This document shows positions 35,689-44,920 of a stretch of DNA of 64,000 bases, piece after piece. Both the position numbers and the translations under genes were made by a program. The notes beneath the pieces were generated by a model. The model had not been told where the DNA came from. It searched no databases and worked only from the letters and a program-made list of their open reading frames with translations. Each line of letters starts with the position of its first letter. Positions within the stretch are counted from its first letter, which is position 1. The stretch lies in the NCBI RefSeq assembly GCF_018130145.1, contig NZ_JAFCMB010000006.1, forward strand, positions 310,001 through 374,000, written 5' to 3'. The stretch comes from Bradyrhizobium sp. AUGA SZCCT0176 (GTDB taxonomy: Bacteria; Pseudomonadota; Alphaproteobacteria; Rhizobiales; Xanthobacteraceae).

Positions 35689-37107
35689 CTAAACCGCCGG
35701 CACGATCTTCCCGGGATTGAAGATGTTTTGCGGATCGAGCGCCTTCTTCAGCGCGCGCATGGCGTCGATCGCCTCATCACCGAGTTCGGCCTTCAGGTAT
35801 TTCTGCTTGCCCTGCCCGATGCCGTGTTCGCCGGTGCAGGTGCCGCCCATCGCCTGCGCGCGTTCGACCAGGCGGTGCATGAAATCCTCGCCGCGGGCCA
35901 TCTCGTCGGCGTTGTCGACGTCGCAGACCAGCGAGCAGTGGAAATTGCCGTCGCCGACGTGACCGACGATCGGCGACAGCAGGTTGAGCCGCTTCAGATC
36001 CTCCTCGGTCTCGGTGACGCAATCGGCCAGCCGCGAGATCGGCACGCAGACGTCGGTCGCCACCACGCCGGCGCCGGGACGCAGCGCCTTCACCGACCAG
36101 TAGGCGTCGTGCCGCGCCTGCCAGAGTTTGGTGCGGTCCTCCGGTTTGGTGGTCCAGGTGAAATCACCGCCGCCGCATTCGCCGGCGATTTCCTTGAAGT
36201 TCTTCGACTGCTCCGCGACCTCATTGGCGCTGCCGTGGAATTCCAGCAGCAACAACGGCGTCTCCGGCAGCGTCAGTTTCGAATAGGAATTGCAGGCGCG
36301 CACCTGCTCGGCGTTGAGCAGTTCGATGCGCGCAACGGGAATGCCGGTCTGGATTGCAAGGATCGTCGCCTGGCAGGCGCCGCGCACGGTCTCGAACGAG
36401 CAGGCGGCGGCCGCAATCGTCTCGGGAATGCCGCGCAGCTTGATGGTGAGCTCGGAGATGATGCCGAGCGTTCCCTCGGCGCCGACGAACAGATGCGTCA
36501 GATCGTAACCGGCGGAGGATTTCTTGGCCCGCGTGCCCGTGGTGATGATTTCGCCGTCGCCGCGCACGACCTTCAGCGCCAGCACGTTGTCGCGCATGGT
36601 GCCGTAGCGCACCGCGTTGGTGCCGGAGGCGCGGGTCGAGGCCATGCCGCCGAGCGAGGCGTCGGCGCCCGGATCGATCGGGAAGAACACGCCCTGGTCG
36701 CGCAGATGCTCGTTCAGCGCCTTGCGGGTCACGCCGGGCTGGATCACGCAGTCGAGGTCGTCGGCATGGACCTCCAGCACCTTGCTCATGTCGTGCAGAT
36801 CGATGCAGATGCCGCCGGCCGGCGCGTTAACCTGCCCCTCCAGCGAGGTGCCGGTGCCGAACGCAATCACGGGAACGGTATGCTTGGCGCAGATCCGCAC
36901 CACATCCTGGATATCGGCGGTTTCCTGCGCCATCACGACAGCGTCGGGCGGCTGGGTCGGCAGCCAGGTGGTGGTATGGGCATGCTGTTCACGCACCGCC
37001 TGCGAGGTGATCAGCCGGTTGCCGAACCGCGCCGCCAGCGCCTCAAGCGCGCTTGCCAGCGCCTGCGGTTCCGGCCGCTTCTCATTGCCCGATATCGTCA
37101 TCGCCAC
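35689..37107 (-). CDS. FAD-linked oxidase (D-lactate/glycolate dehydrogenase family)
   Basis: A 472-residue flavoenzyme. The N-terminal PCMH-type FAD domain includes VIAFGTGTSLEGQ and the segment PGADASLGGMASTRASGTNA. The C-terminal FAD-oxidase domain ends GTCTGEHGIGQGKQ and DPQNIFNPGKIV, with the conserved His region VGDGNFHC. It should oxidise D-lactate or another 2-hydroxyacid and pass electrons to quinone or cytochrome. GTG at 37107 is preferred because GGAGG lies 8 bases upstream; ATG at 37101 is the alternative. Confidence 0.92.
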   Translation of the reverse strand: MAMTISGNEKRPEPQALASALEALAARFGNRLITSQAVREQHAHTTTWLPTQPPDAVVMAQETADIQDVVRICAKHTVPVIAFGTGTSLEGQVNAPAGGICIDLHDMSKVLEVHADDLDCVIQPGVTRKALNEHLRDQGVFFPIDPGADASLGGMASTRASGTNAVRYGTMRDNVLALKVVRGDGEIITTGTRAKKSSAGYDLTHLFVGAEGTLGIISELTIKLRGIPETIAAAACSFETVRGACQATILAIQTGIPVARIELLNAEQVRACNSYSKLTLPETPLLLLEFHGSANEVAEQSKNFKEIAGECGGGDFTWTTKPEDRTKLWQARHDAYWSVKALRPGAGVVATDVCVPISRLADCVTETEEDLKRLNLLSPIVGHVGDGNFHCSLVCDVDNADEMARGEDFMHRLVERAQAMGGTCTGEHGIGQGKQKYLKAELGDEAIDAMRALKKALDPQNIFNPGKIVPAV

Positions 37108-37186
37108 GCAAAATTCCTCCCGGCTTTGAGCGGACCGTGGCAAAGGATATATGAGGGGTCAAGAGAGATCGGCCAAACAGGGATGG

Positions 37187-37714
37187 ATGATGACTTCAGC
37201 TTCAGCCGCCAAAGACAAGCTATCCGATATGCCCCTGCCTTCTGCGCCATTCCTGTCGTCGGTGATGCAGATCGAGCCGCAATGGATCGATTACAACGAC
37301 CATCTCAACATGGCCTATTACAACGTGATGATGGACCGCGCGATCGATGAAATGTGGCTGCATCTCGGGATCGGCCCTGCGTACATGAAGGAGCGCCACG
37401 GCTCGACCTTCACCGCCGAATGCCATGTGCGGTATTTGCGCGAGATTCACCTCGGCGATCCCGTGCAGGTCACGGTCTATCTGCTCGCGGCCGACGAGAA
37501 GCGCATTCATACGTTTGAAGAGCTGCGCCACGCCACCGAGGGCTGGATCTCCGCGACTTCGGAGAACATGACCATTCACATCGACATGAACGCGCGCAAG
37601 GCCGCGCCGTTTCCGCCCGATATCCGCGCCCGCATCCAGGCTGTGGTGGATAGCCATGCGGCCGTTCCACGTCCCGAGGGCACCGGCCGGAAAGTGGCGA
37701 TGCCCTCGAAATAG
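37187..37714 (+). CDS. Hotdog-fold acyl-CoA thioesterase
   Basis: A 175-residue protein with a single 4HBT-type hotdog domain. The active-site region WIDYNDHLNMAYYNVMMDRA (residues ~30-50) carries the Asp of the family, and the RYLREIHLGDPVQV strand follows. It hydrolyses acyl-CoA thioesters; similar proteins include betainyl-CoA thioesterase, but the substrate here is open. Two adjacent ATG codons (37187, 37190) could both serve. It diverges from the FAD-oxidase gene, with about 80 bases between. Confidence 0.85.
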   Translation: MMTSASAAKDKLSDMPLPSAPFLSSVMQIEPQWIDYNDHLNMAYYNVMMDRAIDEMWLHLGIGPAYMKERHGSTFTAECHVRYLREIHLGDPVQVTVYLLAADEKRIHTFEELRHATEGWISATSENMTIHIDMNARKAAPFPPDIRARIQAVVDSHAAVPRPEGTGRKVAMPSK

Positions 37715-37736
37715 CGCCTGGAAGTAACGCTTGCGG

Positions 37737-37910
37737 CTAAACCCGCGTGCGTCCACGCACCAGACCGACCACCGCCGAGACGAGGAACAGGATGATGGCG
37801 ATGAAGAAGATCGCCTTGGCGATTTCGATGGAGGCGCCGGCGATACCACCGAAGCCCAAAATACCTGCGATCAATGCGACGACCAGAAACGTAACGACCC
37901 AGCTTAGCAT
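37737..37910 (-). CDS. DUF1328 small membrane protein
   Basis: A 57-residue protein translated from the minus strand, starting MLSWVVTFLVVALIAG. It has two membrane helices joined by FGGIAGASIEIAKAI and ends in a basic VRGRTRV tail: the complete DUF1328 (YtjA-like) family. AGAGG lies 7 bases before the ATG. The family is often part of general-stress regulons in this group. A GGAACC box lies upstream, but its -10 partner is poor. Function unknown. The 281 bases up to the helicase show no other element. Confidence 0.9.
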   Translation of the reverse strand: MLSWVVTFLVVALIAGILGFGGIAGASIEIAKAIFFIAIILFLVSAVVGLVRGRTRV

Positions 37911-38191
37911 GACACGACCTCTGTTTGGTTGCGATCGGCGCGGTTAGAAAGGATCGCGCCAGCTCATGCCAAAACAATCCGTCCCGGCAGCGATGGTTCC
38001 TGGGTGCGAAACCGGGAATATTTGTCAATAAGGCGGAACAAAATCGCGGAGGCCTGCGAAAAACGGTCCCGGGATAACGCCGGATTAAACCTGTCAAAAC
38101 GGCCGGACAGGCCCTATATGGCGCCTAATCCCTGCTAAGAAGGCTCCCCTTCACCGCCTCACGGTGCCATCGTGGGGACAAGACGATTCGC

Positions 38192-40888
38192 ATGACAGAG
38201 CCGAGCAAGCTGCCCCATCACGGCGTTCCCGAGCACCAGCCCGCAGCTGGCGGCATCGCCGCGCGTGCGCGCGCCACGGCGGCCCCGCAATATCTCAACG
38301 GGCTCAATCCGGAGCAGCGCGACGCCGTCGTGACGCTGGACGGCCCGGTGCTGGTATTGGCCGGCGCCGGCACCGGCAAGACGCGCGTGCTCACCACCCG
38401 CATCGCCCATATCCTGAGCCAGGGCCGGGCGCGCCCGCATGAAATCCTCTCCGTGACCTTCACCAACAAGGCCGCGCGCGAGATGAAGCTGCGGCTCGGC
38501 CAGATGCTCGGCCAGGCCGTCGAGGGCATGCCGTGGCTCGGCACCTTCCACTCGATCGGCGGACGCATCCTGCGCTACCACGCCGAACTGGTGCAGCTGA
38601 AATCCAATTTCACCGTGCTCGACGTCGACGACCAGGTCCGCCTGCTGAAGCAATTGCTGCAGGCCGAGAACATCGACGACAAGCGCTGGCCGGCGCGGAT
38701 GCTGGCCGGGCTGATCGACGGCTGGAAGAACCGCGGCCTGACGCCGCCGCAGGTGCCGGCGGGCGAAGCCGCCGTGTTTGGCAACGGCAAGGGCGGCAAG
38801 CTGTACGCCAGCTATCAGGAGCGGCTGAAGATCCTCAACGCAGCCGATTTCGGCGATCTGTTGCTCGAGAACATCCGCCTGTTCCGCGAGCACCCGGATG
38901 TGCTCCGGCAATACCAGAGCCGGTTCAAATTCATCCTGGTCGACGAATATCAGGACACCAACGTCGCGCAGTATCTGTGGCTGCGGCTGCTGTCGCAGGC
39001 GCCGAGCAAGCCAAGCGTGCCGCTTTCTTCCGTTATTCCGGGGGCCATCGATACGCCCGTCATTCCGGGGGCGACCTCCTCCGTCATTCCGGGGCGCGTC
39101 GAAGACGCGAACCCGGAATCTAGAAGTGAAGAGGACTCACCTCGAGATTCCGGGTTCGCACCTGGCGGTGCGCCCCGGAATGACGAGCGAGGCGCCCTTC
39201 CCGCGATGACCGCGCCGAAAAACATCTGCTGCGTCGGCGACGACGACCAGTCGATCTATGGCTGGCGCGGTGCCGAGGTCGACAACATCCTGCGCTTCGA
39301 GCACGATTTCCCCGGCGCGAAAGTCATTCGTCTCGAACGCAATTACCGCTCCACCGGTCATATCCTCGCCGCCGCCTCGCATCTGATCGCGCATAATGAA
39401 GGCCGGCTCGGCAAAACATTGCGCACCGAGGATGTCGACGGCGAGAAGGTCACCGTGACCGGCTCCTGGGATTCCGAAGAGGAAGCCCGCGCCATCGGCG
39501 AGGAGATCGAGGAACTGCAGCGTGCCGGCGACAACCTCAACGAGGTCGCGATCCTGGTGCGGGCCTCGTTCCAAATGCGCGAATTCGAAGATCGTTTCGT
39601 CACGCTCGGCCTGCCCTATCGCGTGATCGGCGGTCCAAGGTTCTATGAGCGCGCCGAAATCCGCGACGCGCTGGCGTATTTGCGCGTGATCAATTCGCCG
39701 GCCGACGATCTTGCCTTCGAGCGCATCGTCAACGTACCCAAGCGCGGGCTCGGCGATGCCACCGTGCAGATGCTGCACGACCACGCCCGCAAGCGCCGCA
39801 TCCCCTTGTTCGAGGCCGCCCGCGCCGTGGTCGAGACCGACGAGCTGAAGCCGAAGGCGCGCGGGTCCTTACGCGATCTGATCCTGCATTTCGACCGCTG
39901 GCGCGCCCAGCGCGAGGTGACCGCGCATACGGAGCTCGCCGAAATCGTGCTCGACGAGAGCGGCTATACCGAGATGTGGCAGAAGGACCGCTCCGCGGAT
40001 GCCGCCGGTCGGCTCGATAACCTCAAAGAGCTGGTGCGCTCGATGGAGGAGTTCGAGAACCTGCAGGGTTTCCTCGAACACATCTCGCTGGTGATGGACC
40101 GCGACGGCGGCGCCGAGGAAGAGGCCGTGTCGCTGATGACGCTGCACTCGGCCAAGGGTCTGGAGTTCGACAACGTATTCCTGCCCGGCTGGGAGGAAGG
40201 CCTGTTTCCGAGCCAGCGCACGCTCGACGAACAGGGCCGCGCCGGCCTCGAAGAAGAACGTCGTCTCGCCCATGTCGGGCTGACCCGCGCCCGCCGCCGC
40301 GCCAAATTGTACTTCGCCACCAACCGCCGCATTCACGGCACCTGGACGACCACGATCCCGTCGCGCTTCCTCGACGAATTGCCCGCGCCTAATGTCGAGA
40401 TCACGGAATCCAAGGGCGGCTCGGGCTGGGGCGGCAGCGGCGGCTACGGCGCCTCGCGCTTCGACAACATGGAATCCTTCGGCTCCAGCTACACCACGCC
40501 GGGCTGGCAGCGCGCGCAGGCCAATCGCGCGCGCAACAATCAGGGCGGCCGTCACGGCCAGACCCGCGACGGTTTTGAGGAAAGCCAGTCGCCATTTTCG
40601 GGTTCGCGTAGCGATACCTCAGGTTCGCGCGGCGAAACCTCTGGTTCGCGCAGCGATACCTCCTTCGGCGGCGGCTTCTCCCGCACCAAGCGCGGACCGA
40701 TGGTGATCGAGGGCGAATTGGTCGCCAAATCCACCGGCACCGTTTCGGAGTTTTCACTGGATGACCGCGTCTTCCACCAGAAATTCGGGTACGGCAACGT
40801 CGTGAAGATCGACGGCAACAAGCTCACCATCGCCTTCGAGAAGGCCGGCGAGAAGAAGGTGGTCGACAGTTTTGTCGAGCGGGTGTGA
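38192..40888 (+). CDS. UvrD/PcrA-type DNA helicase with an in-frame repeat insertion
   Basis: An 898-residue superfamily 1 3'-5' helicase for DNA repair. Motifs: GAGTGKT (Walker A, ~residue 58), VDEYQDTN (motif II), GDDDQSIYGWRGA (III), LHSAKGLEF (V region) and VGLTRARRRA (VI). Between motifs II and III an extra ~64 residues (276-339) are encoded by palindromic repeat DNA. The C-terminus has a Gly/Ser-rich region with GSRSDTS three times, then a PcrA-like Tudor tail (VFHQKFGYGNVVKID). Length exceeds the usual ~830 because of the insertion. Confidence 0.93.
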   Translation: MTEPSKLPHHGVPEHQPAAGGIAARARATAAPQYLNGLNPEQRDAVVTLDGPVLVLAGAGTGKTRVLTTRIAHILSQGRARPHEILSVTFTNKAAREMKLRLGQMLGQAVEGMPWLGTFHSIGGRILRYHAELVQLKSNFTVLDVDDQVRLLKQLLQAENIDDKRWPARMLAGLIDGWKNRGLTPPQVPAGEAAVFGNGKGGKLYASYQERLKILNAADFGDLLLENIRLFREHPDVLRQYQSRFKFILVDEYQDTNVAQYLWLRLLSQAPSKPSVPLSSVIPGAIDTPVIPGATSSVIPGRVEDANPESRSEEDSPRDSGFAPGGAPRNDERGALPAMTAPKNICCVGDDDQSIYGWRGAEVDNILRFEHDFPGAKVIRLERNYRSTGHILAAASHLIAHNEGRLGKTLRTEDVDGEKVTVTGSWDSEEEARAIGEEIEELQRAGDNLNEVAILVRASFQMREFEDRFVTLGLPYRVIGGPRFYERAEIRDALAYLRVINSPADDLAFERIVNVPKRGLGDATVQMLHDHARKRRIPLFEAARAVVETDELKPKARGSLRDLILHFDRWRAQREVTAHTELAEIVLDESGYTEMWQKDRSADAAGRLDNLKELVRSMEEFENLQGFLEHISLVMDRDGGAEEEAVSLMTLHSAKGLEFDNVFLPGWEEGLFPSQRTLDEQGRAGLEEERRLAHVGLTRARRRAKLYFATNRRIHGTWTTTIPSRFLDELPAPNVEITESKGGSGWGGSGGYGASRFDNMESFGSSYTTPGWQRAQANRARNNQGGRHGQTRDGFEESQSPFSGSRSDTSGSRGETSGSRSDTSFGGGFSRTKRGPMVIEGELVAKSTGTVSEFSLDDRVFHQKFGYGNVVKIDGNKLTIAFEKAGEKKVVDSFVERV
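39083..39184. repeat. Palindromic dispersed repeat inside the helicase gene
   Basis: A 102-bp nested palindrome: outer arms GTCATTCCGGGGCGC (39083-39097) and GCGCCCCGGAATGAC (39170-39184), and inner arms GCGAACCCGGAATCT (39107-39121) and AGATTCCGGGTTCGC (39145-39159). All four arms match perfectly. 102 is divisible by 3, so the frame is kept. Two more partial GTCATTCCGGGG-like units lie just upstream (about 39032-39075). Confidence 0.9.
40601..40663 (+). repeat. Three 21-bp tandem repeats in the helicase C-terminus
   Basis: Three units of 21 bp encode GSRSDTS, GSRGETS and GSRSDTS in the flexible region between the helicase core and the Tudor-like tail. It is probably a linker-length polymorphism formed by slippage. 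Confidence 0.8.
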
Positions 40889-41137
40889 ACCAAGGGCTTT
40901 CTGTTCGTCCAGGCCCTGACCATCTCATCGGACATTGCCGATCTTCGAGCGGAGCATTCGAAAGTTCGACGAGAGTCTGAGACTCGGCTTCACGATCCGC
41001 AAGTGCACGCAGGTCGACGATTCGAGCGCGGAAATCGATGGTTGCCCCCCGTTATCGCGGGGTTGCTTTCCAACGACGCCATTATTTTAGCACTATTTGA
41101 GCTGCAAATAGATCGGTCTAGCGCTTTGGGGGTCGCG

Positions 41138-41767
41138 GTGCCGAGATCCGGACTGGCGTTGATCCTAGTAGGGTTGCTTGGGTTTTTACTCAGCAGCTGC
41201 ATGCAAGCGACGCTCGCTCCGTCGTCGAATGCCAGCTTGACCCAGAGGGACCGGCAGTTGCTGGCCGACGCGCCTTATGCGCAGGCGAGTATTCCGGAGA
41301 CTTATCGCCGGCATATTGTCGACTACATGCGCAAAGAGCAGCCGGGCACGATCCTGGTCGATACCAACTCACGCTTTCTGTATTACGTTTTGCCGGGAGG
41401 CAAGGCTATCCGCTACGGCGTGACGGTGGGAGAGGAAGCGCTGGCCTGGTCCGGCGTCGCTACGGTTGGCCGTATGGCTGAATGGCCGGACTGGATTCCG
41501 ACGGCGGAGATCCAAGCCAGGCTCGGCCCTTATCCCAAGCGCGTTGCCGGAGGCCCGGCCAACCCGCTGGGCGCGCGGGCCATCTACCTTTACGAAGGCA
41601 ACAAGGACACGCTGTACCGCATCCACGGCACCAACCAGCCGGAATATATCGGCCATGCCATCTCGTCCGGCTGCATCCGCATGACCAATGAGGACGTCAT
41701 TGATCTCGTGAATCGGGTGAAGCCAGGCGCGATCGTCGTCGTCCTCCCACCCGGCCGGAGTGCATAA
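41138..41767 (+). CDS. L,D-transpeptidase (YkuD) lipoprotein
   Basis: A 209-residue envelope enzyme. From a GTG at 41138 (GGGGG upstream), the N-terminus PRSGLALILVGLLGFLLSSC is a lipoprotein signal with a plausible lipobox LSSC. The YkuD domain carries HGTNQPEYIGHAISSGCIRM near residues 160-180, with catalytic His and Cys. It cross-links peptidoglycan stem peptides (3-3) or attaches proteins to them. The frame is open upstream to 41003, but those residues lack sense as an exported protein. Confidence 0.9.
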   Translation: MPRSGLALILVGLLGFLLSSCMQATLAPSSNASLTQRDRQLLADAPYAQASIPETYRRHIVDYMRKEQPGTILVDTNSRFLYYVLPGGKAIRYGVTVGEEALAWSGVATVGRMAEWPDWIPTAEIQARLGPYPKRVAGGPANPLGARAIYLYEGNKDTLYRIHGTNQPEYIGHAISSGCIRMTNEDVIDLVNRVKPGAIVVVLPPGRSA

Positions 41768-42296
41768 ATTCCGCATCACAAGTTTCGTCATCCGGTATCG
41801 AACAAGATCACCATCATCACTCATCCGAAGCGGGATATGCCAGTTGGCACAGTCCGTGCGATCTACCGGCAGGTCGGCTGGGACAAGTATTGGGAGTTCG
41901 CGATGAGCGGCGGTTAGTCTTGAGATTTCTGGCTTGGTGATGGCGCCGGCCCGGGTGGACCGCCATCAGGAACCGGCATCAAGGCTTACGACGGTTATTT
42001 CGTCTTTCGGAACCCCGGCTTTACGGGCCCAGCACGGAACCGAAAATCCATTCAATCGCAATCGCTTACACGCCCGCGCAAGTTGCGCGCCAGGGAGCGG
42101 GAGCGGTCAAATCGATTCCGGCGAACGCGAAGACATCCCGGACCAGATGGCGCACCGCGTGCTGTCTTCCTGCGGTCGTCCCTTCTCGTCTTGAGGCTGC
42201 AAGATCGTCAGCAACACGAAACGAGGACCTTGCGCTCGATATGCCGCGAGTGATCAACTCTCGGACCGGAATGCTCCTGCACGGTTGGAGAAAAAC
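41768..42296. other. Intergenic stretch without a convincing gene
   Basis: These 529 bases hold only a 26-codon frame (41837-41917, MPVGTVRAIYRQVGWDKYW...) that may be a gene remnant, and scattered weak frames. The last ~60 bases form the leader of the dipeptide-type ABC operon. No terminator, tRNA or repeat is evident. Confidence 0.5.
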
Positions 42297-43886
42297 ATGA
42301 TGTTCAAGAAGATTGCGATCGTGGCTGGTTTGGGACTGGCGTTATCAGTCACGGCGGAGGCCCAGACGCCGCGCAAGGGCGGCACCATTCGGATGACGGC
42401 GCCCTATGGCTCGAGTTTCACCAGCATGGACATTCATACGACGCAACGCGCCCAGGACGAGATCTTCGCCAAGGGCCTGCATCGGTCGCTCTACATTTGG
42501 GACTCGGCCGAGGGTAAGCCGGTTCCGGAGCTTGCCAAGGAGGCCATCGTCTCGGGCGGCGGTCTTGTTTATACCTTCAAGCTGCGCGACGACGCTTATT
42601 TCCACCATGGTCGCAAGATGACGGCTGACGACGTCATCTGGAGCTACAACCGCATCATGGACGGCGCGAAGGCCTATCCCGGCGCGCGTTTTGTCCGAAT
42701 GATCGAGGGCGCCTCCGAGGTCGAGAAGGGCAAAGCCAAGGAAATCTCCGGCCTGAAGAAAATCGACGATTTCACGCTCGAAATGAAGCTGACCGAGAAG
42801 GTCGATCCGGGTTTCTACTTCTTCACCGCGCTGACTTCGATCTATCCGGCCGACGAGGGTGCCAAGGACAGCTTCATCCAGAAGCCGATCGGCCTTGGGC
42901 CGTTCAAGTTCGTCGAGCACGTGCCGGGATCGCGCGTCGTGCTGGAGCGGTTTGACAAGTTCTACAAGCCCGGCAAGCCGTACGCCGACAAAATGATCGT
43001 GTCGATCATGGGCGAAGCCGCGGCGCGCGATGTCGCCTTCCGCAACAAGGAAATCGACACCTCGGTGCTCGGGCCCGCGCAGTACGTCGCCTATCAGGCC
43101 GACCCCGCCCTCAAGGGTACCATCGTCGAAGTCGCCGAGGTCTTCACGCGCTACATGGGCATCAATCCTTCATTCAAACCGTTCTCCGACAAGCGGGTGC
43201 GGCAGGCCATCAACCATGCGATCGATGCCGATCTGATCATCAGCAAGCTGGTCAAGAACAAGGCCTATCGCGCCACCAGCTGGCTGCCTTTGACCTCACC
43301 CGCCTACGACAAGACCATGAAGCCCTACGCCTTCGATCCTGCGAAGGCGAAGCAGTTGCTCGCGGACGCAGGCTATCCCACCGGCTTTGAATTCGAATGG
43401 ACGGCGAGCCAGAATGAAAGCTGGGGCCTGCCGATCGTCGAGGCCATCATCCCGATGCTGGACCGGGTGGGCATCAAGGTGAAGGTCAAGCAGGTCGAGA
43501 CCGCGGTGCTGGCGGAGGTCGCTCGCAAGGGCGAATTCCAGGCCTTCATCTATTCCCAGGCCACCGGCCCGGACCCTCAGGCCGCGCTCAAATGCTTCCA
43601 CTCGGCGACGCCGCAATCCGCCTGCAACTACACGGCTTTCAAGAACGCGGATTTCGACAAGCTGCTCGATGAAGCCGGGCAGACCGACGACGCCGCCAAG
43701 CGCGTCCAGCTGCTGCAAAAGGCCAATGCCCTGCTCTATGACGAAGCGCCGGTCTGGTTCTTCAACTACAACAAGGCGGTCATGGCGGTACAGCCGTGGC
43801 TGAAGGGGATTCAGTTGAACGCGACCGAACTGACGCATCAGAACGTCGAAGACCTCTGGGTCGACGAGACCTCGCCCGCCAAGTGA
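42297..43886 (+). CDS. dppA: ABC transporter substrate-binding protein, peptide/opine type (SBP_bac_5)
   Basis: A 529-residue periplasmic receptor. Signal peptide 1-22 (ending TAEA), then the family-5 SBP domain, with DAYFHHGRKMTADDVIWSYN around residue 95 and the SDKRVRQAINHAIDADLI segment. The ATG at 42297 has GGAG upstream; a second ATG follows at once. First gene of a complete A-B-C-D-F operon. Ligands in this family include di/oligopeptides, nickel chelates and opines, so 'dpp' is a class name only. Confidence 0.92.
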   Translation: MMFKKIAIVAGLGLALSVTAEAQTPRKGGTIRMTAPYGSSFTSMDIHTTQRAQDEIFAKGLHRSLYIWDSAEGKPVPELAKEAIVSGGGLVYTFKLRDDAYFHHGRKMTADDVIWSYNRIMDGAKAYPGARFVRMIEGASEVEKGKAKEISGLKKIDDFTLEMKLTEKVDPGFYFFTALTSIYPADEGAKDSFIQKPIGLGPFKFVEHVPGSRVVLERFDKFYKPGKPYADKMIVSIMGEAAARDVAFRNKEIDTSVLGPAQYVAYQADPALKGTIVEVAEVFTRYMGINPSFKPFSDKRVRQAINHAIDADLIISKLVKNKAYRATSWLPLTSPAYDKTMKPYAFDPAKAKQLLADAGYPTGFEFEWTASQNESWGLPIVEAIIPMLDRVGIKVKVKQVETAVLAEVARKGEFQAFIYSQATGPDPQAALKCFHSATPQSACNYTAFKNADFDKLLDEAGQTDDAAKRVQLLQKANALLYDEAPVWFFNYNKAVMAVQPWLKGIQLNATELTHQNVEDLWVDETSPAK

Positions 43887-43925
43887 CTTGACCTACAAGT
43901 GACCTACAAGTGACACGCGCTCTCG

Positions 43926-43968
43926 CCCTCCCTCCATCGCAAAAACACAAAAAACGATAGAGGGAGGG
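43926..43968 (+). promoter_or_regulatory. Intercistronic hairpin between dppA and dppB
   Basis: CCCTCCCTCCATCG (43926-43939) and CGATAGAGGGAGGG (43955-43968) match at 13 of 14 positions, around an A-rich 15-nt loop. The right arm touches the GGAGG ahead of dppB. It could stabilise receptor mRNA and limit permease translation, as is common in binding-protein operons. Confidence 0.6.
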
Positions 43969-43981
43969 AGGAACAGGTCTG

Positions 43982-44917
43982 ATGCTCTCGTTCGCTATCC
44001 GTCGAATCCTGCAAACCGTTCCGACCGTGCTGGCTGTCGTGCTGGTGATCTTCGTGCTGTTCAGCGTCGTGCCGGGCAGCATCATATCGAGCATGAACGA
44101 TGACGGACGGGGTCCGACGGACCCGCAGGTCGTGGAGCGCATGAAGAAACAGCTCGGCCTCGACGATCCCGTCTATATCCGCTTCAGCTCCTACGTCGCC
44201 AAGCTCGCGACCGGCGATTTCGGGACGTCGTTCCGGACCCGCGAGCCGGTCACGACGATGCTCGCCAAACGGATGTGGCCGACGCTGCAATTGATTTTCG
44301 CGTCGATGACGTTTGCGATCGTGATCGGGGTACCGCTGGGTTTCATCGCAGCGCTGCGGCCGGGCAGCTTCGTCGACACGCTCTCGATGGTCCTGGCGGT
44401 GTCCGGGCTTTCAATGGCCAAATTCTGGCTCGGGCTGCTGCTGATGTACCTGTTCGCGTTGAAACTCGGCTGGCTGCCGAGTTTCGGCTATGGCGACGGG
44501 GGGCTAAAATATCTGGTCCTGCCTGCCGTGACGCTCGGTGTCTCGCCGATGGCGCTGCTGGCGCGGACGACGCGCGCCGCGGTTCTCGAGATCATGACCG
44601 CGGATTTTGTCCGCACCGCGCGCTCGAAGGGCATGAGCGAGACCCGGGTCGTGAAGTGGCATGTGATGCGCAACGCGCTCGTCCTCATCCTCACCACGAT
44701 CGGCCTGCAATTCGGCGCGTTGATGGGACAGGCGGTCGTCGTCGAGAAACTGTTCTCCTGGCCGGGCATCGGCTCGCTGCTCGTCGACAGTGTCCTGCAG
44801 CGCGACCTTCCTGCCGTCCAGGGCTCCATCCTCGTCGTGGTGCTGTTCTTCCTGACCATCAATACGATGATCGACCTGCTCTACGCCGTGATCGATCCCA
44901 GGATCAGATACGCATGA
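43982..44917 (+). CDS. dppB: ABC transporter permease, DppB type
   Basis: A 311-residue inner-membrane subunit with six helices. It has the type-B opening (FAIRRILQTVPTVLAVVLVIF), an extracellular loop near residues 40-75, and the EAA motif region FVRTARSKGMSETRVVKWHVM near residue 210 that contacts the ATPases. GGAGG lies a little upstream of the ATG. It pairs with DppC to form the channel. Confidence 0.94.
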   Translation: MLSFAIRRILQTVPTVLAVVLVIFVLFSVVPGSIISSMNDDGRGPTDPQVVERMKKQLGLDDPVYIRFSSYVAKLATGDFGTSFRTREPVTTMLAKRMWPTLQLIFASMTFAIVIGVPLGFIAALRPGSFVDTLSMVLAVSGLSMAKFWLGLLLMYLFALKLGWLPSFGYGDGGLKYLVLPAVTLGVSPMALLARTTRAAVLEIMTADFVRTARSKGMSETRVVKWHVMRNALVLILTTIGLQFGALMGQAVVVEKLFSWPGIGSLLVDSVLQRDLPAVQGSILVVVLFFLTINTMIDLLYAVIDPRIRYA

Positions 44918-44920
44918 GCA

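Noticed and set aside
35644..37350. A 568-codon plus-strand frame opposite the FAD-linked oxidase
   Set aside because: Low-information Arg/His/Gly-rich sequence with no domain, antisense to a well-supported enzyme.
37911..38000. GGAACC box upstream of the DUF1328 gene as an EcfG promoter
   Set aside because: At 16-base spacing the -10 reads GATT instead of CGTT, with two mismatches, so it is not called.
41837..41917. A 26-codon frame between the L,D-transpeptidase and dppA
   Set aside because: Too short, no ribosome site and no family; mentioned only as a possible remnant.
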